64,000 nt of DNA. It comes from Arthrobacter hankyongi. GTDB taxonomy: Bacteria > Actinomycetota > Actinomycetes > Actinomycetales > Micrococcaceae. The position numbers and the translations under genes were made by a program. A model generated the notes under the pieces. That model was not told the DNA's origin and did not search any database. It saw only the letters and a program-made list of their open reading frames with translations. Position 1 is the first letter of the stretch. Each line of letters starts with the position of its first letter. Below are positions 54,396 through 63,934 of the stretch, piece after piece. The stretch is taken from positions 1 through 64,000 of the forward strand of contig NZ_JAKLTQ010000015.1 of assembly GCF_022012395.1 (NCBI RefSeq), in the 5' to 3' direction.

Positions 54396-55085
54396 TCATT
54401 CCGCCTGGACAGGGTCGGGGACATAACGGTAGCCCATGCCCGGCTCGGTGACGAAGTAGCGCGGTGCCGCCGGATCCGGCTCCAGCTTCTTGCGTAATTG
54501 CCCGATATACAGCCTCAGGTAGCCGGTGTCCCTGGTGTGCCGGGGCCCCCAGACCTCCGCCAGCATGGTCTGCTGGGAGATCAGCTTGCCGGGATTGCTG
54601 ACCAGCAGATCCAGCAGCCGCCATTCCGTGGGGGTCAGCCGGACGGGCCGTCCCTGCCGGATGACCTGCCGGGCCGACAGGTCGGCGGTAATGTCGGCGA
54701 AGGCGACGACCGGGTCATTGGCCGCGATGGGAGTGCGCCGTGTGAGCGCCCGGATCCGGGCGAGCAGTTCCTCGGTCGAGAAGGGTTTCGTGACGTAGTC
54801 GTCCGCCCCGAGATCCAGCGCGCGCACCTTGTCGGCGGAATCGGTTCGGCCGGAAATTACCAGGATCGGGATCCGGCTCCAGCCGCGCAGCCCCTCGATG
54901 ACTTCGAAGCCGCTGAACCTCGGCATGCCCAAATCCAGCAGGACCAGGTCAGGGTGCAGGTCGGCGGACTTGCGCAGCGCCGAGGCGCCGTCGGCGGCGG
55001 TGACGACCTCGTAATCGTAGCCGGCCAGGGTGATGCGCAGGGCGCGCAGGATCTGCGGATCGTCGTCGGCGACCAGGATTCTCAT
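54396..55085 (-). CDS. kdpE: KDP operon response regulator KdpE
   Basis: A 229-residue OmpR-type regulator. MRILVADDDPQILRAL opens the receiver, the phospho-acceptor is D51 in LVLLDLGMPRFSGFEV, and GADDYVTKPFSTEELLARIRALTRR follows. The winged helix has LTPTEWRLLDLLVSNPGKLISQQTMLAEVWG and YLRLYIGQLRKKLE. It activates kdp transcription at low potassium or high osmolarity. The start overlaps the kdpD stop. Confidence 0.96.
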   Translation of the reverse strand: MRILVADDDPQILRALRITLAGYDYEVVTAADGASALRKSADLHPDLVLLDLGMPRFSGFEVIEGLRGWSRIPILVISGRTDSADKVRALDLGADDYVTKPFSTEELLARIRALTRRTPIAANDPVVAFADITADLSARQVIRQGRPVRLTPTEWRLLDLLVSNPGKLISQQTMLAEVWGPRHTRDTGYLRLYIGQLRKKLEPDPAAPRYFVTEPGMGYRYVPDPVQAE

Positions 55086-57598
55086 TCGCGTACCTGCCCT
55101 GTCTGCGGTACCTGCACGGACTCGGACGCCGCCTGCCGCAGGGAGACGACCATGGTCAGGCCGCCGCCCGGCGTCTCTTCGATCTCCAGCGAGCCGCCCA
55201 TGCCCTCCGCGAACCCCTTGGACAGCGCGAGGCCGAGGCCAAGCCCGGTCTGGTTGTCGGTGTCGCCCCGGCGTTGGAAGGGGAGGAACATGTCCTGATG
55301 GCGGTCCGCGGGAACGCCCGGCCCGTGGTCGATGATGCGGATTTCGCAGCTGCCGGCGAACTGGCTGGCCGCGATGACGGCCGGCCGATCGGGCGGCGAG
55401 TGCTGGAGGGCATTGGCCAGCAGATTGACGATGACGCGCCGGAGCAGGACCGCATCGGCCAGCACCGGTTGCAGGCTCTCCGGCAGGTCCAGGTCGACGT
55501 CGGCCGGTCCCACGCCGAGTTCCTCCAGGGCGGGCAGCACAACGTCCTCGACGTCGGTGGGTGCGAGTTCGACGGCGAGCACGCCGGCCTGCAGCCTGCT
55601 GGCGTCCAGCAGGTTGGTGACCAGGTCGGAGAGGCTGTTGAGGCTCTCTTCGGCGGTGGCCAGCAGGTCTTCGCGGTCCTTCTCGGACCAGGTGACATCG
55701 GTGGAGCGCAGGCCCGTGATGGCCGCGGTTGCCGCCGTCAGCGGCCGGCGCAGGTCGTGCCCGACGGCCTGGAGCAGGGCGCTGCGCACCCGGTCCGCTT
55801 CGGCCAGCGGTCCGATCTCGCGGGCGGCCTCCGACAGATCCCGGTAGTCCAGGGTGGCCTCGATCTGCGCGGCAATGGCCGCCAGCAGCCGGCTGTCGGC
55901 CGCCTCCAGGTCCCGGCCGTAGAGCTCCAAGGTCGCCCGGCTGCCGACCGGGAGGCTGGTGCGGTGTGCGGCGCCGTCGGTGTCGCCGTCGACGGCGAGC
56001 ACGTCGTCGCCGGCCGACAGCCTGGCGCCGGAGAGGCCGAAGGCCTCGCGGGTGCGGCTGATGAGTGACTGGAGGGCATCCCCGCCGCGGAGCACGTTGC
56101 CGGCGACGGTCGCCAGCAGTTCCGATTCGGCTCCCGCCCGGGCGGCGGCCCGGCTGCGCCGGGCCGCCTGGTCCACCACGTAGCTGACCAGGACCGCGTT
56201 GATGACGTAGAGCACCAGGGCGGCGAAATGCGACGGCTCGTTGATGGTCACGCGGTGCAGCGGTTCGATGAAGAAGTAGTCGAGGGTCAGGCCGGAGAGC
56301 AGCGCGGCGAAGACGGCCGGCCCGAAGCCGCCGACCAGCGCGACGAGGACGACCAGCAGCTGGTAGCTGAGCACTTCCACGGTGATGGACTGCGGAGTCC
56401 TCAGGGCGGCCAGCAGCCAGGTCAGCAGCGGGCCGCCGGCTACGGCCAGGACCCAGCCGAGGAGGCGGCGCCGGAGCGTCAGTGCCCCGGCCAGCCGGGG
56501 CAGGGCGAAGCGTCCGCCGGCGGCGGAGTGGGTGACGATGTGGACGTCGATGTCGCCTGATTCGCGTACCACGGTGGCGCCGATGCCCGGGCCGCTGAGC
56601 AGGGAGGCCAGCCGGGTGCGCCGGCTGACCCCGATGACCAGCTGGGTGGCGTTGGCGGCCCGGGCGAAATCCACCAGTGCGCGGGGAACGTCGCCGCCGA
56701 GGATCTGGTGGTAGCTGCCGCCGAGGCGTTCGACCAGCAGTCGCTGGGCGGCCAGGGCACCCGGGTCGGGTTCGCGCAGGCCGTCCTGGGCGGTCACATG
56801 CACGGCAATCAGCTCGCCTCCGGCGGAACGCGCAGCGATGCGTGCTCCCCGGCGCAGCAGGGTTTCGCCTTCGGGGCCGCCGGTGAGGGCGACGACGACG
56901 CGTTCCCGGGCTTCCCACTTGGCGTCGATGCCGTGTTCGGTGCGGTATTTGTTCAGGGCGCTGTCCACCTCGTCGGCGAGCCAGAGCAGTGCGATTTCCC
57001 GCAGCGCGGTGAGGTTGCCCAGCCGGAAGTAGTTCGACAGGGCGGCGTCGATGCGGGACTGCGGATAGACCAGGCCGTCGCTGAGTCGTTCCCGGAGCGC
57101 CTGCGGGGTGAGGTCCACCAGTTCGATCTCGTCCGCGCCGCGCAGCACCGCGTCCGGAATGGTCTCCCGCTGCTGCACGCCGGTGATCTGCAGGACGACG
57201 TCATTGAGTGATTCGATGTGCTGGATATTGACCGTGGAGATGACGTTGATGCCGGCCTCGAGCAGCGTCTGGACATCCTGCCAGCGCTTCTCGTGGGCCA
57301 GGCCCGGCGCGTTGGTGTGGGCCAGCTCGTCGACCAGCGCGAATTCCGGCTTGCGGGCCAGGACCGCGGCCAGGTCCAGGTCGGTCAGCGTCACGCCGCG
57401 GTGCTCGACGGCCAGCCGCGGGATGGTCTCCAGGCCTTGGGCCATGGCCGCGGTGGCATCGCGGCCATGGTCTTCCATCAGCGCGACCACCACATCGTTG
57501 CCGTCCGCCCGGAGCCGGCGGCCCTCCTCGAGCATCGTGTAGGTTTTACCGACGCCCGGTGCCGCCCCCAGCAGGACGCGCAGCCGTCCCTGTGCCAT
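55082..57598 (-). CDS. kdpD: KDP operon sensor kinase KdpD
   Basis: An 838-residue kinase. The N-terminal KdpD domain has the Walker A GAAPGVGKTYTMLEEG, VDELAHTNAPG and a universal-stress-like domain (IAARSAGGELIAVHVTAQDGL, VIGVSRRTRLASLLSGPGIG). Four membrane helices follow near residues 390-490, then a GAF-like domain, the HisKA box AVGHDLRRPLTAATAAITGL with H614, and the ATPase blocks IVNLLANALQHS and QTGLGLGLALSKGF. The ATG at 57598 aligns with the KdpD N-terminus. It starts four bases after the kdpC stop. Confidence 0.96.
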   Translation of the reverse strand: MAQGRLRVLLGAAPGVGKTYTMLEEGRRLRADGNDVVVALMEDHGRDATAAMAQGLETIPRLAVEHRGVTLTDLDLAAVLARKPEFALVDELAHTNAPGLAHEKRWQDVQTLLEAGINVISTVNIQHIESLNDVVLQITGVQQRETIPDAVLRGADEIELVDLTPQALRERLSDGLVYPQSRIDAALSNYFRLGNLTALREIALLWLADEVDSALNKYRTEHGIDAKWEARERVVVALTGGPEGETLLRRGARIAARSAGGELIAVHVTAQDGLREPDPGALAAQRLLVERLGGSYHQILGGDVPRALVDFARAANATQLVIGVSRRTRLASLLSGPGIGATVVRESGDIDVHIVTHSAAGGRFALPRLAGALTLRRRLLGWVLAVAGGPLLTWLLAALRTPQSITVEVLSYQLLVVLVALVGGFGPAVFAALLSGLTLDYFFIEPLHRVTINEPSHFAALVLYVINAVLVSYVVDQAARRSRAAARAGAESELLATVAGNVLRGGDALQSLISRTREAFGLSGARLSAGDDVLAVDGDTDGAAHRTSLPVGSRATLELYGRDLEAADSRLLAAIAAQIEATLDYRDLSEAAREIGPLAEADRVRSALLQAVGHDLRRPLTAATAAITGLRSTDVTWSEKDREDLLATAEESLNSLSDLVTNLLDASRLQAGVLAVELAPTDVEDVVLPALEELGVGPADVDLDLPESLQPVLADAVLLRRVIVNLLANALQHSPPDRPAVIAASQFAGSCEIRIIDHGPGVPADRHQDMFLPFQRRGDTDNQTGLGLGLALSKGFAEGMGGSLEIEETPGGGLTMVVSLRQAASESVQVPQTGQVRE

Positions 57599-57602
57599 AG
57601 CT

Positions 57603-58211
57603 CTAAGTGTCCATTCCCGCCAGCGCAATATTCAACTGCAGGACATTGACGGCCGGCTGGCCCAGATAGCCGGCGTCGCGGCCCTGGGTGTGCCGGGCCA
57701 CCAGGGCGCGGACGGTTGCCTCGCTCAAGTGCCGCGCCGCGGCCACCCGCGGGACCTGGAGCAGGGCATACTGCGGGCTGATATGCGGGTCCAGGCCGGA
57801 GCCGGAAGCGGTGACCGCGTCGGCCGGGACGGCGGCTTCAGGCACCCCGTCCAGCCGGGCCACGGCGTGCTTCCGTTCGTTGACTGCGGCGATGAACTTT
57901 GGGTTCTCCGGACCCCAGTTGCTGCCGCCGGACGCGCCGGCATCGTACCCGTCCCCGGCCGCCGAGGGTCTGGACTGGAACCACTGCGGCAGTGGTTTTC
58001 CGGAGGCATCGGTGAAGGACTGTCCGATCAACGCCGACCCGACCGGCCGGCCGCCAACGCTGAGCCTGGAACCATTGGCCTGGAACGGGAAGGCGGCCTG
58101 CCCCAGGCCGGTGAGGACCAGGGGATAGGCGATGCCCAGGACGGCGGTCAGCACGAGCATGGCGCGCAGGGCCGCCAGGTAAGGCCGTGCCGAGCCGCGG
58201 GATGTTCTCAT
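57603..58211 (-). CDS. kdpC: potassium-transporting ATPase subunit KdpC
   Basis: A 202-residue single-pass subunit: LRAMLVLTAVLGIAYPLVLTGLGQAAFPFQANGS, LIGQSFTD..WFQSRPSAAG, SGGSNWGPEN, VTASGSGLDPHISPQYALLQVPRVAAARHL. It stabilises the KdpFABC complex. It lies 41 bases downstream of kdpB. Confidence 0.97.
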   Translation of the reverse strand: MRTSRGSARPYLAALRAMLVLTAVLGIAYPLVLTGLGQAAFPFQANGSRLSVGGRPVGSALIGQSFTDASGKPLPQWFQSRPSAAGDGYDAGASGGSNWGPENPKFIAAVNERKHAVARLDGVPEAAVPADAVTASGSGLDPHISPQYALLQVPRVAAARHLSEATVRALVARHTQGRDAGYLGQPAVNVLQLNIALAGMDT

Positions 58212-58252
58212 GGTGTATTCCTGTCGGGTAGTCCGTGGCGGTCCGGGTGCGC

Positions 58253-60415
58253 TCAGAAGCCGGGGATCAGCATGACCAGCAGGTCGATGAGCTTGATGCC
58301 GATGAACGGGGCGATGACCCCGCCGATCCCGTAGATCAGCAGGTTCCGGTTCAGGATCCGGGCGGCGGAGGCCGGGCGGTACTTCACCCCGCGCAAGGCC
58401 AGCGGGATCAGCAGGACGATGATGATGGCATTGAAGATCACCGCCGAGAGGATGGCGGAAGCCGGAGAATGCAGCTGCATCAGGTTCAGCGCCGCCAGGC
58501 CGGGAAACACCGCGGCGAACATGGCCGGGATAATGGCGAAGTATTTGGCGACGTCGTTGGCGATGGAGAAAGTGGTCAGGGCACCGCGGGTGATCAGCAG
58601 CTGCTTGCCGATCCGCACGATGTCGATCAGCTTGGTCGGATCGGAGTCGAGGTCGACCATGTTGCCGGCCTCCTTGGCCGCGGAGGTGCCGGTGTTCATG
58701 GCGACGCCGACGTCGGCCTGGGCCAGGGCGGGGGCGTCGTTGGTGCCGTCGCCGGTCATGGCCACCAGGTTGCCGCCTTCCTGTTCGCGGCGGATCAGGC
58801 GCATCTTGTCCTCGGGGGTGGCCTCGGCCAGGAAGTCGTCGACCCCGGCCTCGGCGGCGATGGCCCGGGCGGTCAGGGGGTTGTCGCCGGTGATCATCAC
58901 GGTCCTGATGCCCATTGCACGGAGCTCGGCGAAGCGTTCCACCAGCCCGTCCTTGACCACGTCCTTGAGGTGGACGATGCCCAGGACCGAACCCCGTCCG
59001 GCAGCGGGCCGGGCGGCGACCACCAGCGGGGTGCCGCCGGTGCGGCCGATCCGTTCCATGACTTGGTCCATTTCCTGCCGGACGCCGTCGTCCATGCCGC
59101 CGTTGGCGTCCAGCCAGGCAGTGATGGCGGAGCCGGCGCCCTTGCGGATCCGGGCGCCGTCGGCATGGTCGATGCCGCTCATCCGGGTCTGGGCGGTGAA
59201 TGGGACGGCCTCGCCGTCCGCGGAGCCGGCGGCCTCGAAGCCCTGCTGCCGGGCCAGGTCTACGATGGACTTGCCCTCCGGGGTGGAGTCGCTGAGCGAG
59301 GCCAGCGCCGCGGCCCGGACCAGCTCGGCCAGGCTGTGGCCGCCGACCGGGACGAACTCGCTGGCCTGGCGGTTGCCGTAGGTGATGGTGCCGGTCTTGT
59401 CCAGCAGCAGCGTGGTGACATCGCCGGCGGCCTCGACGGCGCGGCCGGACATGGCCAGGACGTTGCGCTGGACCAGCCGGTCCATGCCGGCGATGCCGAT
59501 GGCCGAGAGCAGCGCGCCGATCGTCGTCGGGATGAGGCAGACGAGCAGGGCCACCAGGACCGGCACACTCACGGCGGCACCGGAGTAGCCGGCAATCGGG
59601 TCCAGGGACAGGACCACGACGACGAAGATGATGGACAGGGCCGCCAGCAGGATGTTCAGCGCGATCTCGTTGGGGGTTTTCTGCCGGGAGGCGCCCTCGA
59701 CCAGGCGGATCATCCGGTCCACGAGCGACTCGCCCGGCTGGCTGGTCATCCGGACCACGATGCGGTCCGAGAGTACCTGGGTGCCGCCGGTGACGGCGGA
59801 GCGGTCGCCGCCGGATTCGCGGATCACCGGAGCGGATTCACCGGTGATGGCGGATTCATTCACCGAGGCGATGCCCCAGATAATCTCCCCGTCGCCGGGA
59901 ATCAGTTCGCCGGCCGCGACGACGACGACGTCGCCGAGCCGCAGTTCCGACGACGGCACGTCGGTGGCCGGGACGCCGGTGGCCGCGCCGTCGCGTGCCG
60001 GGCTGTACGTGTCGAGGCGGTGGGCCATGGTGCTGGTCCGGGTCTTGCGCAGGCTGGCGGCCTGGGCCTTGCCGCGGCCTTCGGCCACGGATTCGGCCAG
60101 GTTGGCGAAGATGACGGTCAGCCACAGCCAGGCGGCAATGGCGGCGGTGAAGGAGGGCGGAACCGGCGCGGTACCGGAGGCCCGGCCGCCGCCAAGGAGC
60201 GGTTCGGCGATGGCCAGGGCCGTGGTCAGCGCGGCGCCGGTCTCGACGATGAACATGACGGGTGAATGCCACATCTGCCGAGGACCGAGCTTGCGCAGCG
60301 CCCCGGGAAGGGCGGCCGCCAGCTGTGGGAACGAGAAGGCATTCCGCTTGGTCCCGGGGGCGTGGCCGCCGGGGTGCCGGGCGGACTTTGACGGGGCAGG
60401 GGTCAGGGTGGACAC
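58253..60415 (-). CDS. kdpB: potassium-transporting ATPase ATP-binding subunit KdpB
   Basis: A 720-residue P-type ATPase. The phosphorylated aspartate is D339 in [13 protein letters not shown]. Other P-type blocks are [15 protein letters not shown] (actuator TGES), [31 protein letters not shown] and [21 protein letters not shown]. It energises potassium movement through KdpA. GTG start four bases after the kdpA stop. Confidence 0.98.
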   Translation of the reverse strand: MSTLTPAPSKSARHPGGHAPGTKRNAFSFPQLAAALPGALRKLGPRQMWHSPVMFIVETGAALTTALAIAEPLLGGGRASGTAPVPPSFTAAIAAWLWLTVIFANLAESVAEGRGKAQAASLRKTRTSTMAHRLDTYSPARDGAATGVPATDVPSSELRLGDVVVVAAGELIPGDGEIIWGIASVNESAITGESAPVIRESGGDRSAVTGGTQVLSDRIVVRMTSQPGESLVDRMIRLVEGASRQKTPNEIALNILLAALSIIFVVVVLSLDPIAGYSGAAVSVPVLVALLVCLIPTTIGALLSAIGIAGMDRLVQRNVLAMSGRAVEAAGDVTTLLLDKTGTITYGNRQASEFVPVGGHSLAELVRAAALASLSDSTPEGKSIVDLARQQGFEAAGSADGEAVPFTAQTRMSGIDHADGARIRKGAGSAITAWLDANGGMDDGVRQEMDQVMERIGRTGGTPLVVAARPAAGRGSVLGIVHLKDVVKDGLVERFAELRAMGIRTVMITGDNPLTARAIAAEAGVDDFLAEATPEDKMRLIRREQEGGNLVAMTGDGTNDAPALAQADVGVAMNTGTSAAKEAGNMVDLDSDPTKLIDIVRIGKQLLITRGALTTFSIANDVAKYFAIIPAMFAAVFPGLAALNLMQLHSPASAILSAVIFNAIIIVLLIPLALRGVKYRPASAARILNRNLLIYGIGGVIAPFIGIKLIDLLVMLIPGF

Positions 60416-60419
60416 GGTC

Positions 60420-62093
60420 TTACACCAATCCTTCGGCCAGAGGGCCCAGGGCGAGAACGGGGAAGAAGGTCAGGGCGGTGACGACAATCGTGACGCTGCC
60501 GAGCAGCGCGGCGAACTGCGGCCGGTGGGTGGGCAAGGTACCTGCCGTGGCCGGGACCTTGTCCTGGGCGGCCAGCGAGCCGGCCAGGGCGAGCACGAAC
60601 ACGATCGGCAGGAACCGGCCCAGCAGCATGGCAACGCCCAGCGCGGTGTTGAGCCAGGGGGTGTTGGCGGCCAGCCCGGCGAACGCCGAGCCGTTGTTGT
60701 TCGCCGCCGAGGTGAAGGCGTAGAGCACTTCGGAGAAGCCGTGCAGGCCCGGATTCCAGATGGAGGCCGACTGCACGCTTTCGCGGACGCCGGGCAGGGC
60801 GAAGCTCAACGCCGTCCCGGCCAGCACCAGGGTGGGGGTGGTCAGGATGTAGAGGCTGGCCAGCTTGATCTCCCGCGGACCGATCTTCTTGCCCAGGTAC
60901 TCCGGCGTCCGGCCCACCAGCAGGCCGGCGATGAACACCGTGACCACGGCCAGCACCAGCATGCCGTAGAGCCCCGACCCGACGCCGCCGGGCGCCACCT
61001 CGCCGAGCATCATGTTCAGCAGCGGCATCATGCCGCCGAGGGCGGTGAAGCTGTCGTGCATGGAATTGACCGCGCCGCTGGAGGTCAGCGTGCTGGCGGA
61101 GCTGAACAAGGTGGACCCGTCGATCCCGAAGCGCACCTCCTTGCCCTCCATGGCTGCGCCCGCGGCCTGCGGCCCGGTGCCGGAACCTGCCGACTCCAGG
61201 GCTGTCAGCACAAGCGTGGAGACCAGGAAGAGCGCCGCCATCGCCCCCAGGATCGCGTAGCCCTGTTTCCGGTTGCCGACCAGGGTGCCGAAGGTCCGGG
61301 GCAGGCTGAACGGGATCGCGAGCATCAGCACGATTTCGAAGAGGCTGGTCCAGGCGGTGGGGTTCTCGAACGGGTGGGCCGAGTTGGCGTTGAAGAAGCC
61401 GCCGCCGTTGGTGCCCAGCAGCTTGATCGCCTCCTGGGAGGCGACCGGGCCGCCGGGGATGCTTTGCGCGGCTCCGGCCAGGGTGCTCACCCCGGTGGGC
61501 CCGGCAAGATTCTGGACCACGCCGCCGGCCAGCAGGACCATTGCCGCGAGCACGGCGCCCGGCAGCAGCAGGCGGAAGCACCCGCGGGTCAGGTCCACCC
61601 AGAAGTTGCCCACCGTTTCGCTGCGGCGCGCGGCGAAGCCCCGCACCAGGGCAACGGCCACGGCGATGCCGACGGCGGCGGAGACGAAGTTCTGCACCGC
61701 CAGCCCGGCCGCCTGCACCGTGTAGCCCATGGTCAGTTCGGGGGAGTAGGACTGCCAGTTCGTGTTGGTCACGAAGGACGCAGCCGTATTGAAGGCCAGT
61801 CCCGCCGGGACCGCCGGCAAACCCAGCGCATACGGCAGGAAGGACTGTAGCCGCTGCAAGGCGTACAGCAGCAGGACTGACACCGCGGAGAAGGCCAGCA
61901 CGGCCCGCAGATAGTACTGCCAGGTCTGCGTCGAGCCCGGATCGACCCCCACCAGGCGGTAGATCCACCGTTCGAATTTCAGGTTCCTGGCCGAACTGTA
62001 GACGGCGGCCATGTAGTCGCCCAGCGGCCGGTACAGGATGGCAAGGACGGCACCGAGCGTGAGCAGCTGGGCAGCCGTGTACCAGGCTTCCAT
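60420..62093 (-). CDS. kdpA: potassium-transporting ATPase channel-like subunit KdpA
   Basis: A 557-residue membrane protein related to K+ channels, with four pore-loop repeats such as [41 protein letters not shown] and [16 protein letters not shown]. It forms the selectivity filter of the Kdp pump. The ATG overlaps the kdpF stop (ATGA). Confidence 0.98.
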   Translation of the reverse strand: MEAWYTAAQLLTLGAVLAILYRPLGDYMAAVYSSARNLKFERWIYRLVGVDPGSTQTWQYYLRAVLAFSAVSVLLLYALQRLQSFLPYALGLPAVPAGLAFNTAASFVTNTNWQSYSPELTMGYTVQAAGLAVQNFVSAAVGIAVAVALVRGFAARRSETVGNFWVDLTRGCFRLLLPGAVLAAMVLLAGGVVQNLAGPTGVSTLAGAAQSIPGGPVASQEAIKLLGTNGGGFFNANSAHPFENPTAWTSLFEIVLMLAIPFSLPRTFGTLVGNRKQGYAILGAMAALFLVSTLVLTALESAGSGTGPQAAGAAMEGKEVRFGIDGSTLFSSASTLTSSGAVNSMHDSFTALGGMMPLLNMMLGEVAPGGVGSGLYGMLVLAVVTVFIAGLLVGRTPEYLGKKIGPREIKLASLYILTTPTLVLAGTALSFALPGVRESVQSASIWNPGLHGFSEVLYAFTSAANNNGSAFAGLAANTPWLNTALGVAMLLGRFLPIVFVLALAGSLAAQDKVPATAGTLPTHRPQFAALLGSVTIVVTALTFFPVLALGPLAEGLV

Positions 62094-62182
62094 CAGAAAC
62101 GCTCCGGCTTCACCAGGGCATAGAGCAGGTACGCGGTGGCTGCCAGGCCCAGCACCAGGGCCAGCAGGTCAAAGACGATCAC
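62093..62182 (-). CDS. kdpF: potassium-transporting ATPase subunit KdpF
   Basis: 29 residues: [20 protein letters not shown]... ending YALVKPERF, the KdpF pattern of a single helix with a K/R-P-E-x-F end. The GTG start overlaps the stop of an upstream 27-residue ORF (GTGA); an ATG at 62197 would add five residues but has no ribosome binding site. KdpF lies in the membrane and stabilises the pump. Confidence 0.85.
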   Translation of the reverse strand: MIVFDLLALVLGLAATAYLLYALVKPERF

Positions 62183-62262
62183 AGTTTTTCGACCCATCGC
62201 GAGGCCAGGCCGAGGATCAGGAACACCGCGACGGTGGCGAGGATGAAGACGATGTCAAGCAC
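62179..62262 (-). CDS. 27-residue membrane microprotein upstream of kdpF
   Basis: GTG start with GGGAG five bases upstream, the only good ribosome binding site before kdpF. The product MLDIVFILATVAVFLILGLA... is one membrane helix ending SRWVEKL. Its stop overlaps the kdpF start, so kdpF probably depends on its translation. Its size and helix resemble KdpF, and it may be an additional pump-associated subunit; that is inference. Confidence 0.6.
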   Translation of the reverse strand: MLDIVFILATVAVFLILGLASRWVEKL

Positions 62263-62517
62263 TTGAACTCCCAAAGGTGGACCTCGAGCGGCCGGCCAAG
62301 GTGGCGCCGCTTCGGCGCTTACGTCACGATTAGACACCCGCGCAGGCCGGCTGCCGGCGGTCCTAACGGCTTCCTAACGTCCCGGGCTTGAACCTCTACG
62401 CGGCCCTTACACCAGGTCGCCGGCCGGAGCAGGGCGTCCGCTGGCCGCCATTGGCATGGCGGCCGGAAGGGCCTATCGTCACAGCCAAGGGCTGAGTGTC
62501 CGAAAGGAGGACCTGCC
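62263..62517. promoter_or_regulatory. divergent kdp / corA promoter region
   Basis: 255 bases between divergent potassium and magnesium transport genes. The KdpE site should lie here. I see no clear direct repeat for KdpE and no other feature. Confidence 0.4.
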
Positions 62518-63534
62518 GTGGCCATTGTCGATAACGCCGTCTACGTGGACGGCCGCCGGACCGCGGATCCGGAGGGCCTGGACGAGACCTACTTCCTGCT
62601 GCGGCAGCGCCAGGGCATGGCCTGGATCGGGCTGTACCGGCCCGATGTGGCGGAGCTGCAATCCGTTGCCGGCGAATTCGGCCTCAGCGATCTCGCCGTG
62701 GAGGACGCGCTGGCCGGACATCAGCGGGCCAAGCTGGAACACTATGGCGACATGCTTTTCCTGGTGTTGCGCCCGGCCCGGTATCTCGACGATGTGGAAA
62801 AGGTGGAGTTCGGCGAGATCCATATTTTTGCCGGCCCGGATTTCGTCGTCACCGTCCGCCGTGCCGAATCGCCGGACCTGACCCGCGTGCGCCGGCGCAT
62901 GGAATCCCAGCCGGAGTTCCTGGCCCTGGGACCGCATGCCGTGCTCTACGCGATTCTCGACCAGGTGGTCGATGAGTACGAGCCGGTTGCGGCGGGGCTG
63001 GAGAACGATGTCGACGAAATCGAGGACGGCCTCTTCGGCGGGGATCCCGACGTGTCCCGCCGGATCTATGACTTGTTGCGCGAGGTCATCATGTTCCAGC
63101 GGGCGACCGCTCCGCTGCCGGGAATCCTCCAGTCACTGATGGCCGGGGCGCCCGGGGAACGGCCGGACTCCCAGCTGCAGGACCATTTCCGCGACGTGCT
63201 GGACCATGTGTTGCGGATGGGCGACCGGGTCGCTGCTTTCCGCGCGCTGTTGCAGAACGCGCTGACGGTCAACGCCGCCCTGGTGGCCCAGCGCCAGAAT
63301 GACGAGATGCGCCGGCTGACTGAGTCCAGCTATGCCCAGAACGAGCAGGTCAAGCGCATCTCCGCCTGGGCCGCCATCCTCTTTGCGCCCACCTTGATCG
63401 GCACTATCTACGGCATGAATTTCAGTAAGATGCCCGAACTCCATTGGGCGTTGGGCTACCCGATGGCATTAGGGCTGATGATCGGGATGGGCGTGGTCCT
63501 GTACGTAACCTTCAGGCACAACAAGTGGATCTAG
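62518..63534 (+). CDS. corA: CorA-family divalent cation transporter
   Basis: A 338-residue channel-like transporter. A large cytoplasmic N-terminal domain and long helices precede two C-terminal membrane helices, ISAWAAILFAPTLIGTIY and GYPMALGLMIGMGVVLYVTF. The selectivity motif GMNFSKMPE lies between them. It moves Mg2+, or Co2+/Ni2+ in some relatives. GTG start after AAAGGAGGACCTGCC. Confidence 0.94.
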   Translation: MAIVDNAVYVDGRRTADPEGLDETYFLLRQRQGMAWIGLYRPDVAELQSVAGEFGLSDLAVEDALAGHQRAKLEHYGDMLFLVLRPARYLDDVEKVEFGEIHIFAGPDFVVTVRRAESPDLTRVRRRMESQPEFLALGPHAVLYAILDQVVDEYEPVAAGLENDVDEIEDGLFGGDPDVSRRIYDLLREVIMFQRATAPLPGILQSLMAGAPGERPDSQLQDHFRDVLDHVLRMGDRVAAFRALLQNALTVNAALVAQRQNDEMRRLTESSYAQNEQVKRISAWAAILFAPTLIGTIYGMNFSKMPELHWALGYPMALGLMIGMGVVLYVTFRHNKWI

Positions 63535-63696
63535 GCACCACCGCGGTGCGTGTCAGGATCGCGTCAGGATCCGGCCCGGAGCCGTTAAGGATTCGTCAGG
63601 AAACGGTTACGGCGTTCTTTTCCGCGGTTCCATGGTGACAGGGGAGCGGCCGCGGGCCGCCTCCGGAAAGCGGCCGGCAGGAGGAGAAGGGCCGTC

Positions 63697-63852
63697 ATGG
63701 AAACTGGCGTTTTCTGGGAAATGGTTCCGGTGTTCGTCGTCGGCGGGATCCTGCTCGGGTTCCTGATCCGCTCGCTGCTGCGTTACCGTGGCTGGTGGTC
63801 TTCGGCACTCAGTGGCCGGACCGGCCGGGCCGGACCCGGAACGGACCGGTAG
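63697..63852 (+). CDS. small membrane protein, 51 residues
   Basis: METGVFWEMVPVFVVGGILL... has one membrane helix (residues 9-27), then RSLLRYRGWWSSAL and a Gly/Arg-rich tail. GGAGGAGAAGGGCCGTC precedes the ATG. No family is recognised. It lies 162 bases after corA and is followed by a palindromic parS/terminator. Confidence 0.6.
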   Translation: METGVFWEMVPVFVVGGILLGFLIRSLLRYRGWWSSALSGRTGRAGPGTDR

Positions 63853-63865
63853 GGCGCGGAGCAGT

Positions 63866-63901
63866 CCGGCCGGCTCGTTTCACGTGAAACGAGCCGGCCG
63901 G
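63866..63901. terminator. 36-bp perfect palindrome centred on a parS site
   Basis: Arms of 18 bases (left begins CCGGCCGGCTCG) meet without a spacer, with parS at the centre. As RNA it would fold into a strong hairpin between two convergent genes. Confidence 0.8.
63877..63890. other. parS: parS site 6
   Basis: GTTTCACGTGAAAC, perfect, about 9.5 kb from the nearest other site. Confidence 0.95.
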
Positions 63902-63934
63902 CCACCGGGGTTGTGGTTCGGCCGACGTCGTGGC

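Noticed and set aside
53455-54451. Three separate small genes after parB
   Set aside because: Each carries only a part of one XRE-cupin protein in consecutive frames, so a single decayed gene explains them better.
55086-56918. Long open frame continuing upstream of kdpE
   Set aside because: It is the other frame of kdpD and reads as Arg/Pro/Gly-rich nonsense; KdpE homology starts at the ATG at 55085.
62263-62517. c-di-AMP (ydaO-type) riboswitch before kdp
   Set aside because: The leader before the first ORF is short and I could not find the conserved motifs; nothing supports a riboswitch.
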